This document shows, piece by piece, positions 31,507-40,202 of a DNA stretch of 64,000 nt; the stretch's first letter is position 1; each line of letters starts with the position of its first letter. This DNA comes from DATBSL01 sp963729875 (GTDB taxonomy: Bacteria > Acidobacteriota > Vicinamibacteria > Fen-336). The translations under genes were made by a program, and so were the position numbers. Under the pieces are notes generated by a model, which saw only the letters and a program-made list of their open reading frames with translations, was not told the origin of the DNA and made no database searches. The stretch covers positions 930,001 to 994,000 of the forward strand of contig CAVSPR010000004.1 in the NCBI GenBank assembly GCA_963729875.1, read 5' to 3'.

Positions 31507-33800
31507 CTACTTGATGCAGACGGCGCGGACCTGCTTGAAGTCGGTGCTCCCGCGGAGCACCTTGAGGATGCCGTCCTGGAGCAGGGTGGTCATGCCTTCC
31601 CGGACCGCCTGCTGGCGGAGCTCCTCGACCGGCTTCCTCTTCTGGATCATCCGCTTGATCTCGTCCGAGGCCACGAGCAGCTCGTGGATGCCCATCCGCC
31701 CCTTGTAGCCCGTGCCGCCGCACTTCGGACAGCCCTTCGGACGGAAGAGGCGCAGCGAGGGGGAGTACGCGATACCCACCTTCTCCCAGTGCTCGGCCCC
31801 GTACTCGGAGACGAGCTCGGCGAACTCCTCGGGCGTGGGCGCGTACTCCTCCTTGCAGGCCCCGCACAGGGTGCGCACGAGGCGCTGGGCCATGATGCCG
31901 AGCAGGGCGTCGGCGAAGTTGAAGGGGTCGATGTCCATGTCCAGGAGGCGGATGATCGTCTCCGGGGCGGAGTTGGTGTGCAGCGTCGAGAACACCAGGT
32001 GGCCGGTGAGCGACGCCTCGACGCCGATCGCCGCCGTCTCGTGGTCGCGCATCTCGCCGACCATGATCACGTCGGGGTCGGCGCGCAGGAACGAGCGCAT
32101 GGCGGCGGCGAAGGTGAAGTCGATCTTGGGGTGGACCTGGCACCTGCCGCAGCCCGGGCTGGGTGATCTCGACCGGGTCCTCGGCCGTCCAGATCTTCAT
32201 GTCCTCGGTGTTGATGAAGCCGAGGGCCGAGTGCAGGGTCGTGGTCTTGCCCGAGCCGGTGGGGCCGACCACGAGGCAGATGCCGTAGGGCTTCTTGAGG
32301 ATCGCCTTGAACTCGGCCAGGTTCCGCTCGAGGAAGCCCATCTTGTCGAGGGGCAGGGGCTTGGAGGCGGCGAGGATGCGCATGACCACGTCCTCGTTGC
32401 CCCCGGACGTCGGGATCGTGGCGACGCGCAGCTCGATCGTGCCCTTCGGGCCGCGGAAGCGGATCTTGCCGTCCTGGGGCTTGCGCCGCTCCGCGATGTC
32501 GAGCCTGGCCATGATCTTGAGGCGCTGGACGAGGGCGCTGCGGTGCGGCGCCGGCACCTCGAGGTACTTCTGGCAGTCGCCGTCGATGCGGAGGCGCACG
32601 ATCGTGGGAGCGGTCTTGCCGTAGGGCTCGACGTGGATGTCGGAGGCGCCCCGGTTGTAGCCGTCGATGATGATCTGGTTGCACAGCTTGACGATGCCGC
32701 TGTCGGTCTCGTCGATCTCCGGTGGCTTCTCCTCGGCCTCGCCGTCGACCTCGCCCTCCTCGCCGGAGCCGAGGTCGTTGATGATCCGGCCGAGGTCGGC
32801 CTCCTCGACGGCGGGGCCGGTCTCGCCGTAGCTCGCCCGCACCCAGGCCAGGATGTCGTCGCGCAGGGCGACCAGGAACTCGCAGCGGGGAGCGAGGTTC
32901 ATCGCCTTGATCGCGTCGAGCCGGGTGAGGTCGTAGGGGTCCTCGACCGCGACCCGCACCGTGCCCTCGCGCCTCTCGATCGGGGCGCAGGCGTTCTTCT
33001 TGAGGAAGTCGGCGGACAGGCGCTTCTTGAGGTCCTCGGGCATGGTCGCCGCGCCCGGCTCCCAGGACGCGCAGCTGTAGAACTGGGCGAGGGCCCGCAG
33101 CACCTCCTCCTTCGGGACCTTCATCTCCTCGATCAGGATCCTCGCGACGTCGATCTGGTTGACGCGGGCGGCGGAGACGGCCTTCTCGATGTCCTTCTCC
33201 GACACGAGGCCCTTGTCCACGAGCGCCCCGAACTTCGACGGCTTGTTTGTGCGGGCGGCCCGGTGCTGGTTGTAGAAGGCGATGCCGAGGATCTTGGCCA
33301 GCTCCTCCGCCGCCTCCGCGTCCCGGGCCGAGAACGAGGTGCCGCCCGCGCTTGTTGACGAGCTGCAGGACGCCCAGGAGGTACTTGTCGAAGAGGACGG
33401 GCGTCGAGAGGACCTGCGTGGTCTTGAAACCGGAGGCCTTGTCCCAGCGGGCGTCGAAGCGCAGGCTCGGGTGCAGCTTCGTCAGCTCGGTCGCGTCGTA
33501 GGCGTTCGCGATGTTGGCGGTGCGGCGCGAGAGCGCGGTGAAGCCGGCGATCGAGGCGAAGGTCTTGGGGACTCGGATCTCCCGGACCTCCTGGCCGGCC
33601 TTGAACAGCGAGAAGAGCTCCTGGTTCTTGGTGTCGAGGGCGAAGATCGTCACCCGCTCCGCGGACACCAGGTCCAGCATCTCGTCCTTGATGTCGACCA
33701 GGATGTCCTGGATGCTGGCGGCGGCGTTGATCTGGTTGGCGATCTCGATCAGGCGCTTCCTGTAGCTGAGCTCCCGCTGCGTGGCGTCGGGCGTGGCCAT
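31507..33800 (-). CDS. GAF-fused PilB/GspE-type ATPase, two frameshifts (near 33346 and 32139)
   Basis: A single ATPase of about 763 residues once two extra bases are removed. From ATG 33800: a GAF domain (about residues 8-160; RLIEIANQINAAASIQDILV, LLGVLQLVNKRG), an MshEN/T2SSE N-domain (about 180-330), and the AAA secretion ATPase (about 390-760) with GPTGSGKTTTLHSALGFI (Walker A), ASDIHVEPYG, DPDVIMVGEMRDHETAAIG (Walker B) and a four-Cys zinc site (CGACKEEY, CPKCGGTGYKGR). Frame changes occur at 33341-33350 (GCCGCCCGCG; one extra C) and 32138-32141 (CTGGCA; one extra G). All three segments are conserved sequence. The GAF fusion suggests that a small ligand controls pilus extension. Confidence 0.88.
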
Positions 33801-33866
33801 GCGCCCGAGGATAGCCCACTTCCACGGTGTTTTCGCGTAACCTCTGGGGCCCAGGAGGGAACGGGA

Positions 33867-34766
33867 ATGAGGCGTAGGGCGGCTCTGGCGGCGGCGGCTC
33901 TGGTGGCGGGGCTGGCGGCTCCCGCGTGGACGGACGAGGCCTACAAGGCCGAGGTGCGCAAGTGGCGCGAGGAGCGCGAGGCGCGCCTGAAGGCCGACGG
34001 CGGGTGGCTGACGCTCGCCGGCCTCTTCTGGCTCAAGGACGGCCCGAACCGGTTCGGAACGGACCCGGCCGGCGACATCGTCCTCCCCGAGGGCTCGGCG
34101 CCGGCGAAGGCCGGCGTCTTCGAGCTGAAGGACGGCCAGGTGACCGTCACCCTCCTCGCGGGCGCGAGCGCGCGCATCGGCACGAAGCCGGTGGCGGGCC
34201 CGACCGCCCTGCGCCCGGACACCTCGGGCTCGCCCGACGTGCTCGAGATGGGCGCGCTCAGCCTGAACGTCATCGAGCGGGCCGGGAAGCTCGGGATCCG
34301 GCTCAAGGACAAGAACAGCGCCATCCGGAAGGGCTTCACGGGCCTGCGGTGGTTCGAGATCGACGAGGCCTACCGGGTGGAGGCGAAGTGGAACTCGTAC
34401 CCGCAGCCCAAGCCGGTCAAGGTGCCGAACGTCCTCGGCCAGAGCGAGGCGATGCCGAGCCCCGGCTACGCGGAGTTCACGCTCAACGGCAAGCTCGTCC
34501 GCCTCGACGGCGTCCTCGAGGACCCGCACGCCGAGCAGCTCTTCTTCATCCTGCGCGACCAGACGAGCGGGAAGGAGACCTACGGCGCCGGCCGCTTCCT
34601 CTACTCCGACCTGCCGAAGGCCGGAAAGGTGGTGCTGGACTTCAACAAGGCCTACAACCCGCCCTGCGCCTTCACCCCCTACGCCACCTGCCCCCTGCCC
34701 CCGCCCCAGAACTGGATGCCGGTGCGGGTGGAGGCGGGCGAGATGGGCTACGGGAAGGGGCATTAG
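33867..34766 (+). CDS. Exported DUF1684 protein
   Basis: A 299-residue exported protein of the DUF1684 family. It has a signal peptide (ALAAAALVAGLAAPAWT) and family segments WREEREARLKADGGWLTLAG, LFWLKDGPNRFGTDP, KGFTGLRWFEIDEAYRVEAK and the highly conserved C-terminal block VLDFNKAYNPPCAFTPYATC followed by PLPPPQNWMPVRVEAGE. The two Cys in that block may bind a ligand or form a disulfide. The family has no established function. AGGAGGGAACGGGA precedes ATG 33867. The gene is divergent from the ATPase and ends before a strong inverted repeat. Confidence 0.9.
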   Translation: MRRRAALAAAALVAGLAAPAWTDEAYKAEVRKWREEREARLKADGGWLTLAGLFWLKDGPNRFGTDPAGDIVLPEGSAPAKAGVFELKDGQVTVTLLAGASARIGTKPVAGPTALRPDTSGSPDVLEMGALSLNVIERAGKLGIRLKDKNSAIRKGFTGLRWFEIDEAYRVEAKWNSYPQPKPVKVPNVLGQSEAMPSPGYAEFTLNGKLVRLDGVLEDPHAEQLFFILRDQTSGKETYGAGRFLYSDLPKAGKVVLDFNKAYNPPCAFTPYATCPLPPPQNWMPVRVEAGEMGYGKGH

Positions 34767-34768
34767 CC

Positions 34769-34802
34769 CCCTCGGGATCCCCAGCGAGCGGGATCCCGAG
34801 GG
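34769..34802. terminator. Strong 12-bp hairpin between convergent genes
   Basis: CCCTCGGGATCC and its perfect complement GGATCCCGAGGG flank a 10-nt loop. The hairpin begins 3 bp after the DUF1684 stop. It is followed by about 80 bp of non-coding sequence before the stop of the convergent methyltransferase gene (34883). A bidirectional terminator is the simplest reading; no U-tract is present. Confidence 0.65.
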
Positions 34803-34882
34803 ACCTCCAAAGCCCCGACGAAGGCTTCCTCTGGAAGGCCGGTCCCTGAAGGCCGCTCCCTGCCTCTCTGCCTCCGCGGCCG

Positions 34883-35545
34883 TCAGCGCGCGGTGAACAC
34901 CAGGAAGTACTGGTACGGCAGGAAGTCGTGCTCGGCGGCGAGGCGGAAGCCGGCGGATTCCATCTGCTTCACGAGGTCCTCGCGGGCGATCTTCATGCCC
35001 TCGGGAGGGCCGATCGGCAGGGCGCGCTTCTGGAAGTCGATGTGGACGACCTGCCCGCCGGGCTTGAGCATGCGCTTGAGGAGGCCGAGGTACTTCGGCT
35101 GGTCCTCGATGTGGTGCCAGGTGTCCACGATCACGAAGCGGTCGACGGAGGCGTCGGGCAGCAGCGGGTCGTCGGGCTCCGAGAGCACCGTGACGACGTT
35201 GCGCAGGCCCGCCTCCCGAAGGCGCCGGTTGAGGTGCCGGATCATGTCGGGGCTCACGTCCACGGCGTACACGCGGCCGGCGTCGCCCACGGCCCGGGCG
35301 AAGCGGACGGTGAAGTAGCCCGAGCCGGCCCCGATGTCGGCCACCACCTCGCCCGGCTTCAGGGCCAGCGCCTTCAGCACCTCGTCCGGCTTCTGGTAGG
35401 CGTCCCGGGCGGGGTCGTCGAGCGACGCGATGTACGCCGCCGGGTCCCCGTGCCGCTGGTGCATCTCGTGCGGCGTGGCCGCGGCCTGCGCGTGGAGGGA
35501 GGCAGGGGCGAGGGCCGCCGCGAGAACGACCGCCAGCCGCTTCAT
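34883..35545 (-). CDS. Exported class I SAM-dependent methyltransferase
   Basis: A 220-residue methyltransferase with a cleavable signal peptide (LAVVLAAALAPASLHAQA), so it is predicted to be periplasmic although SAM is cytoplasmic. After DPARDAYQKPDEVLKALALK come GEVVADIGAGSGYFTVRFAR (SAM loop), VYAVDVSPDMI, the DPLLPDASVDRFVIVDTWHH segment and GQVVHIDFQKRALPIGPPEG. This exported class recurs in Gram-negative genomes as a predicted methyltransferase next to unrelated genes. Its start ATG 35545 overlaps the stop of the aminotransferase gene by 4 nt. The substrate is unknown. Confidence 0.85.
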   Translation of the reverse strand: MKRLAVVLAAALAPASLHAQAAATPHEMHQRHGDPAAYIASLDDPARDAYQKPDEVLKALALKPGEVVADIGAGSGYFTVRFARAVGDAGRVYAVDVSPDMIRHLNRRLREAGLRNVVTVLSEPDDPLLPDASVDRFVIVDTWHHIEDQPKYLGLLKRMLKPGGQVVHIDFQKRALPIGPPEGMKIAREDLVKQMESAGFRLAAEHDFLPYQYFLVFTAR

Positions 35546-36790
35546 CGGCGGGCGATCTCCGCGGCGCCGGCGAGGAGGCGGTCGACCTCCTCCGGCGTCG
35601 TGTAGCAGGCGCAGCCGGCCCGGACGACGCCGTCCTCGGCGTGCCCGAGGCGGCGGACGACCGTCGTGGCGTAGAAGTCCCCGTTCGAGACGAACACGGC
35701 GCGGTCGGCGAGGGCCTTCGCGACGTCCTCGGAGACGACGCCCCGCACGGTGAAGGCGACCGTCGGGGTCCGCGGCTCGGTGGGCGGGGGGCCGTACAGG
35801 GTCACGCCGGGGATGGCGCGCAGGCCGGTCCAGAGCCGCTCGACGAGCTGCTGGCCCCGCGCGTGCAGGCCGGCCATCGACGCGGCCAGGCGCGAGCGGC
35901 GGTCGTGGCCCTCGGCCAGCGAGGCCAGGAAGTCGACCGCCGCCGCGGCCCCCACGATGCCCTCGTGGTTCTGGGTGCCGGTCTCGAGGCGGTCCGGGGC
36001 GTTCTCGGGGGCCGGCTCGAGCTTGGGCAGGTCCAGCTGCTCGAGCAGGGCCTGCCGTCCCCACAGCACGCCGACGTGCGGCCCGTAGAACTTGTAGGCC
36101 GAGCACGCCAGGAAGTCGGCGCCGAGAGCGGACACGTCCACGAAAGCGTGGGGCGCGTAGTGGACGGCGTCCACGAAGACGAGCGCCCCCGCGGCGTGGG
36201 CGAGAGCAGCCGCCCGCCGCACGTCGCTCTTCGTCCCGAGGGCGTTCGAGGCGGCGCCGATCGCGAGGAGGCGGGTCCTCGGCCCGACGGCGGCGGCGAG
36301 GTCGTCGAGATCGAGCTGGCCGGTCTCCACTCGGAAGCGGACGGTGCGCACGACGAACCCCCGCTCTCTCGCGACCTGCCGCCAGGGGTCCACGTTCGCG
36401 TGGTGGTCGAGCTCGGTCACCACAACCTCGTCGCCCGGTGCCCAGCGCCGGCCGAGGGCGCGGCTCAGGTGGAACGTCAGCGTCGTCATGTTCGCGCCGA
36501 AGGCGATCTCGGACGGCGCTCCTCCGAGGAAGTCGGCGAGAGCCGACTCGCGCCGCGGCGAGGGCGGCGTCCGTCTCGACGCTCGTCGGGTACGCCCAGT
36601 GCGTGTTGGCGTTGTGGTGCAGGAGGTAGTCGGCCATCGCGTCGACGACCGGCTGCGGCACCTGGGTGCCGCCCGGCCCGTCGAAGTAGGCGACGGGGAG
36701 GCCGTTGTGGCGGCGCTCGAGGGCGGGGAAGCGCGTCCTCATCGTCTCGACGTCCAGGACCGGCGCGGGAGAGGCGGCCGTCGTGGTCAT
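35542..36790 (-). CDS. Class V aminotransferase, cysteine desulfurase-like (VC1184 type), frameshift near 36550
   Basis: A PLP enzyme of 415 residues after correction. From ATG 36790 (GGAGGTGA upstream) the N-terminal frame gives AYFDGPGGTQVPQPVVDAMA and HWAYPTSVETDAALAAAR. It then loses homology, while from about 36550 the next frame carries on with ADFLGG, GANMTTLTFHLSRALGR, VTELDHHANVDPWR, LFVDAVHYAPHAFVDV and the PLP-lysine block ACSAYKFYGPHVGVLWG, ending GCACYTTPEEVDRLL. One extra base (or two lost) in the GC-alternating run 36545-36558 explains it. It resembles the SufS-like VC1184 subgroup; the physiological substrate is not certain. It overlaps the lysoplasmalogenase-like gene by 4 nt. 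Confidence 0.85.
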
Positions 36791-37461
36791 TGCGGTGTCA
36801 CCTCCTCGCGCAGCATACCGCAGCTGAGCACGGCCGCCGCCGCGATGCCGGCCTGGCCCAGCCAGTAGAGGATCATGATCGGCCAGCGGGCGCCGGGTAT
36901 CGGGGCGGAGAAGCGGTCGAAGGCGATCAGGGTGTCGCTCGCTCCGAAGGCGACGGCGCCGGCGAGGCCGAGGAGGCCGGCGAGGGCGGGCGTGCCGGGG
37001 CTTCCGATCCGCGCCGCCGCGCGCCACATCATCGTGCAGATGACCGCGACGTAGACGCCGACCGGCACGGCCATCGGCCCGAGGCCGGGCCGGAGGAGGA
37101 GGAAGGCCGTCAGCCCCCAGGCCAGGAACGGTAGCGAGCGCCCGGGGACCAGCCGTCGGTCGACGGAGAGGAACGCCGCAACATAGGCGACGTGAGCGGC
37201 CAGGAAGGCGAGAAGGCCGGGCAGGAAGAGGCCCCGCTCCAGCTGCAGGTCTCCGATGGCCGAAAGGACGAGCCCCGCCGACGTGAAGCGGGCCTGAGGC
37301 TCGCGGCAGCGGGTCGCGACCCAGGCCGCGAGGGCCAGGGCGGGGACGGGCTTCACGGCGAGGCGGAGTGCCGGGAGGCCGGTCCCGAGGCCGACGAAGT
37401 AGAGGGCCGCCGTCGCGAGAAAGACGCCGGCGAGGATCGGACCCGTCGCGGGCCGCCTCAC
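36787..37461 (-). CDS. YhhN/TMEM86-family membrane protein (lysoplasmalogenase-like)
   Basis: A 224-residue integral membrane protein with about eight hydrophobic helices. Family marks: LRLAVKPVPALALAAWVA, FTSAGLVLSAIGDLQLERG, FLPGLLAFLAAHVAYVAAFL and, near the end, GASDTLIAFDRFSAPIPGA and IMILYWLGQAGIA. YhhN/TMEM86 proteins hydrolyse the vinyl-ether bond of lysoplasmalogens in animals; bacterial roles are less clear. GTG 37461 overlaps the upstream 66-residue gene by 4 nt and the aminotransferase start overlaps its stop. The four genes 37658 to 34883 thus form one minus-strand operon. Confidence 0.88.
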   Translation of the reverse strand: MRRPATGPILAGVFLATAALYFVGLGTGLPALRLAVKPVPALALAAWVATRCREPQARFTSAGLVLSAIGDLQLERGLFLPGLLAFLAAHVAYVAAFLSVDRRLVPGRSLPFLAWGLTAFLLLRPGLGPMAVPVGVYVAVICTMMWRAAARIGSPGTPALAGLLGLAGAVAFGASDTLIAFDRFSAPIPGARWPIMILYWLGQAGIAAAAVLSCGMLREEVTPQ

Positions 37462-37658
37462 GCGGCGCCCGGGCCGCGCAGGAGACGGGCGGGCAGGAAG
37501 ATGACCGCCTTCACCAGCGCGAGGACGCCCCCGACCGCGATGCCGAGCAGCCGGAAGGGCAGGAGCAGCAGCCAGACGAGCGGGTAGAGGACGAGGGCGA
37601 GCAGAGCCAGCGGCCAGCACACGACGAGCAGGATCAACCAGAGCAGGAACTTGGCCAC
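37458..37658 (-). CDS. Small two-helix membrane protein
   Basis: A 66-residue, very hydrophobic protein starting at GTG 37658 with GGAGG 6-8 nt upstream. Two membrane segments are visible: FLLWLILLVVCWPLALLALV (about 4-23) and a second after a short turn (LLLLPFRLLGIAVGGVLAL). The C-terminus is basic (ARLLRGPGAA). It resembles short proteins annotated as hypothetical membrane proteins and has no recognisable domain. It leads the operon that continues with the YhhN-like gene (4-nt overlap). Confidence 0.6.
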   Translation of the reverse strand: MAKFLLWLILLVVCWPLALLALVLYPLVWLLLLPFRLLGIAVGGVLALVKAVIFLPARLLRGPGAA

Positions 37659-37740
37659 GGCACACCTCCGCAGAGTTGCACCAGAGTCTACGTCGGGCGT
37701 ACCCCGGGCGTTCCCGGGCGCCGTCCGGTAGCATCGGGGC

Positions 37741-40084
37741 GTGCGGCCCGAGCTTCGCGCGATCGACAGCCTGCGACGTCTCGCGATCGACGCCCACGTC
37801 GCCGCGTGCACGCCCTCGCGGCGCGCGCGGCGGTCCTCGTCGCTCCCCCCGGCTCGGGCAAGACGACGCGCGTGCCCCCGGCTCTCGTGGCCGACGGTCC
37901 GGTCTTCCTTCTGCAGCCCCGGCGCGTGGCCGCGCGCTCGATCGCGCGGCGGATCGCGGACGAGCAGGGCTGGACCCTCGGCGGCGAGGTGGGCTGGCAG
38001 GTGCGCTTCGAGCGGCGCTTCGGGGCGACGACGCGGCTCCTGGTGGCGACGGAAGGGGTTCTCACGCGCCGGCTGCAGTCGCGACCCGCTGCTCGGGGCC
38101 TTCCGCACGATCGTCCTCGACGAGTTCCACGAGAGGAGCCTCCACGCCGACCTGGCGCTGGCCTTCGCCCGCCAGGCCTGGCGGGCGCGCGACGACCTGC
38201 GGCTCCTCGTGATGTCGGCGACGCTCGACGCCGGGCCCGTCGCCCGGTTCCTGGACGACTGCCCGGTGATCGACGTGCCGGGTCGGCCGCTACCCGATCG
38301 AGGTGCGGTACGAGCCCCGGACGTCGCTGCCCGATGCGGTCCGATCGTAGTCGCGAGACCGGGCGGGCACGTTCTCTGCTTCCTGCCCGGTGCGCCCGAG
38401 ATCCGGCGGGCGCAGGCGGAGCTGGCCGGCCTCGCCGGCGTGCGGGTGCTGCCGCTGCACGGGACGCTTCCGTCGGACGAGCAGGACCTCGCCCTCGCGC
38501 CGTCGCACGGAGCGCAAGGTCATTCTCGCGACCAACGTGGCCGAGACGTCGCTCACCGTGGAGGGGGTGACCGACGTGATCGACACGGGCCAGCACAAGG
38601 TGCTGCGGTACGACGCGGCGCGGGGCCTCGACCGCCTGGAGCTCGAGCGCATCCCGGCGGACTCGGCCGAGCAGCGGAAGGGGCGAGCGGGGCGGACGGG
38701 TCCGGGCCGGGTGCTGCGACTCTGGGACGAGCGCGACCGGCTCCGCCCGCGGCGCGAGCCGGAGATCGACCGGGTGGATCTGGCCGGGCCGCTGCTCGAG
38801 GTGATCGCGTGGGGCGGGGACCCCTCGGCCTTCGAGTGGTTCGAGACGCCCCCGGCCGACCGGCTCGAGGCCGCCATGGCCCTCCTCGAGCGACTGGGGG
38901 CGGTCTCCGGCGGCCGCCTCGAGCCCGAGGGCGAGGCCATGCACCGCCTTCCGCTCCACCCGCGCCTCGCCCGCGTCCTGCTGTCCGCCGGGGGCGGGGC
39001 CCGGGCCGCGGCGGCGTGCGCCGTCCTCGGCGAGGGCTGGCGACCGGGCGTCGCGGCCGACGTGCCGACCACCGACTCGGACGTCCTCTCGGCCGCGGAC
39101 CGCCTGCGCGAGGCGCCACCCGGGGTCCGCGCGGCGGCGCGGGACCTCGAGGTCCTGGTCGATGAGCTGGAGGTGCCGGACGAGGCGGACGACGAGCGCC
39201 TCCTCCGCGCGCTGCTCGCGGGCTTCCCGGACCGCGTTGCCCGACGGCGCGAGCCGGGCGCGTCGCGCCTCGTCCTCGCCTCGGGGCAGGGGGCGATCCT
39301 GGGCCGCGAGAGCGGCGTGCGCGAGGGCGAGCTTCTCGTCGCGCTGGAGCTGACCGGCGGGGTCGCCGGCGCGGCCTCGGAGCCGCTCGTGCGAGTTGCG
39401 AGCCGGGTCGAGAGGGAGTGGCTCGAGGGTGTGCGGAGCGAGGTCGTTCACCGGTTCGACGAGGTGTCGGGGGCGGTGAGGGCGTTCGCGCAGGACTGGT
39501 ACGAACGACTGCTCCTCGGCGAGCGGCCCGTCCCCCCGGACCCGGAGGTGGCGGCCGGGCTGCTGGCCGACGCCCTCGAGCGGAGGGGCCTCGGGGAGGC
39601 GGCCGAGCGGCTGAAGCGGCGCCTGCGTGTCGCCGGCCTCGAAGCGGACCTGCACGCCGCCGTCCTCGCCGCGTGCCGGGGGCGGACGCGCCTGCCGCCG
39701 CTGGAGGAGCCCGAGCGCTGGCTCGAGCCCGGCACGCGAGACCGGCTCGACCGGCTCGCGCCGGAGCGACTCCCGCTCCCGAGCGGCCGGACGGCGGCGC
39801 TCGACTACCGGGAGGACGGCTCGGTGGTGGCGGCGGCGAAGCTGCAGGAGCTGTTCGGCCTCGCGGAGACCCCGCGGGTCGGACCCCGGCAGGAGCCGGT
39901 CGTCTTCGAGCTGCTCGCGCCGAACGGCCGCCCGGTCCAGACGACGCGCGACCTGCGCAGCTTCTGGCAGCGCACCTACCCCGAGGTCCGCAAGGAGCTC
40001 CGGGGCCGCTACCCGAGGCACCCGTGGCCCGAGGACCCCTGGACGGCCGAGCCGACGCACCGCACGACGAGACGGCCCCGCTGA
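37741..40084 (+). CDS. hrpB: ATP-dependent helicase HrpB, several frameshifts in the N-terminal third
   Basis: A DEAH-type helicase of about 780 residues if read across frames. From GTG 37741: LRAIDSLRRLAIDAHVAA, then APPGSGKTTRVPPAL (Walker A), LLQPRRVAARSIARRIADE, TIVLDEFHERSLHADLALA (DEFH box), LLVMSATLD, VLCFLPGAPEIRRA, VILATNVAETSLTVEGVTDV, RKGRAGRTGPGRVLRLW and the HrpB-specific C-terminal domain ending in FWQRTYPEVRKELRGRYPRH. Frame changes occur near 37806, 38088, 38288, 38340 and 38512; from 38520 to 40084 the frame is intact. The shifts cluster in about 700 bp. Either this stretch is poorly assembled or the gene is freshly inactivated. HrpB's cellular substrate is not well defined in any organism. 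Confidence 0.85.
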
Positions 40085-40202
40085 GGAGGAGGACTCGCCG
40101 CCCGCGGGGAACGGGGATATCCTCTAGGACCATGTGGCGGGACGCGACGGCGCGGGGTCGCCGGAGCGAGCGCAGCAGAGGCACTACGGGGCGACGGAGA
40201 AC

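Noticed and set aside
32067..34763. An 898-codon minus-strand frame starting upstream of the GAF-ATPase
   Set aside because: The part before ATG 33800 is antisense to the DUF1684 gene, and the part after the shift at 33346 is out of frame for the ATPase.
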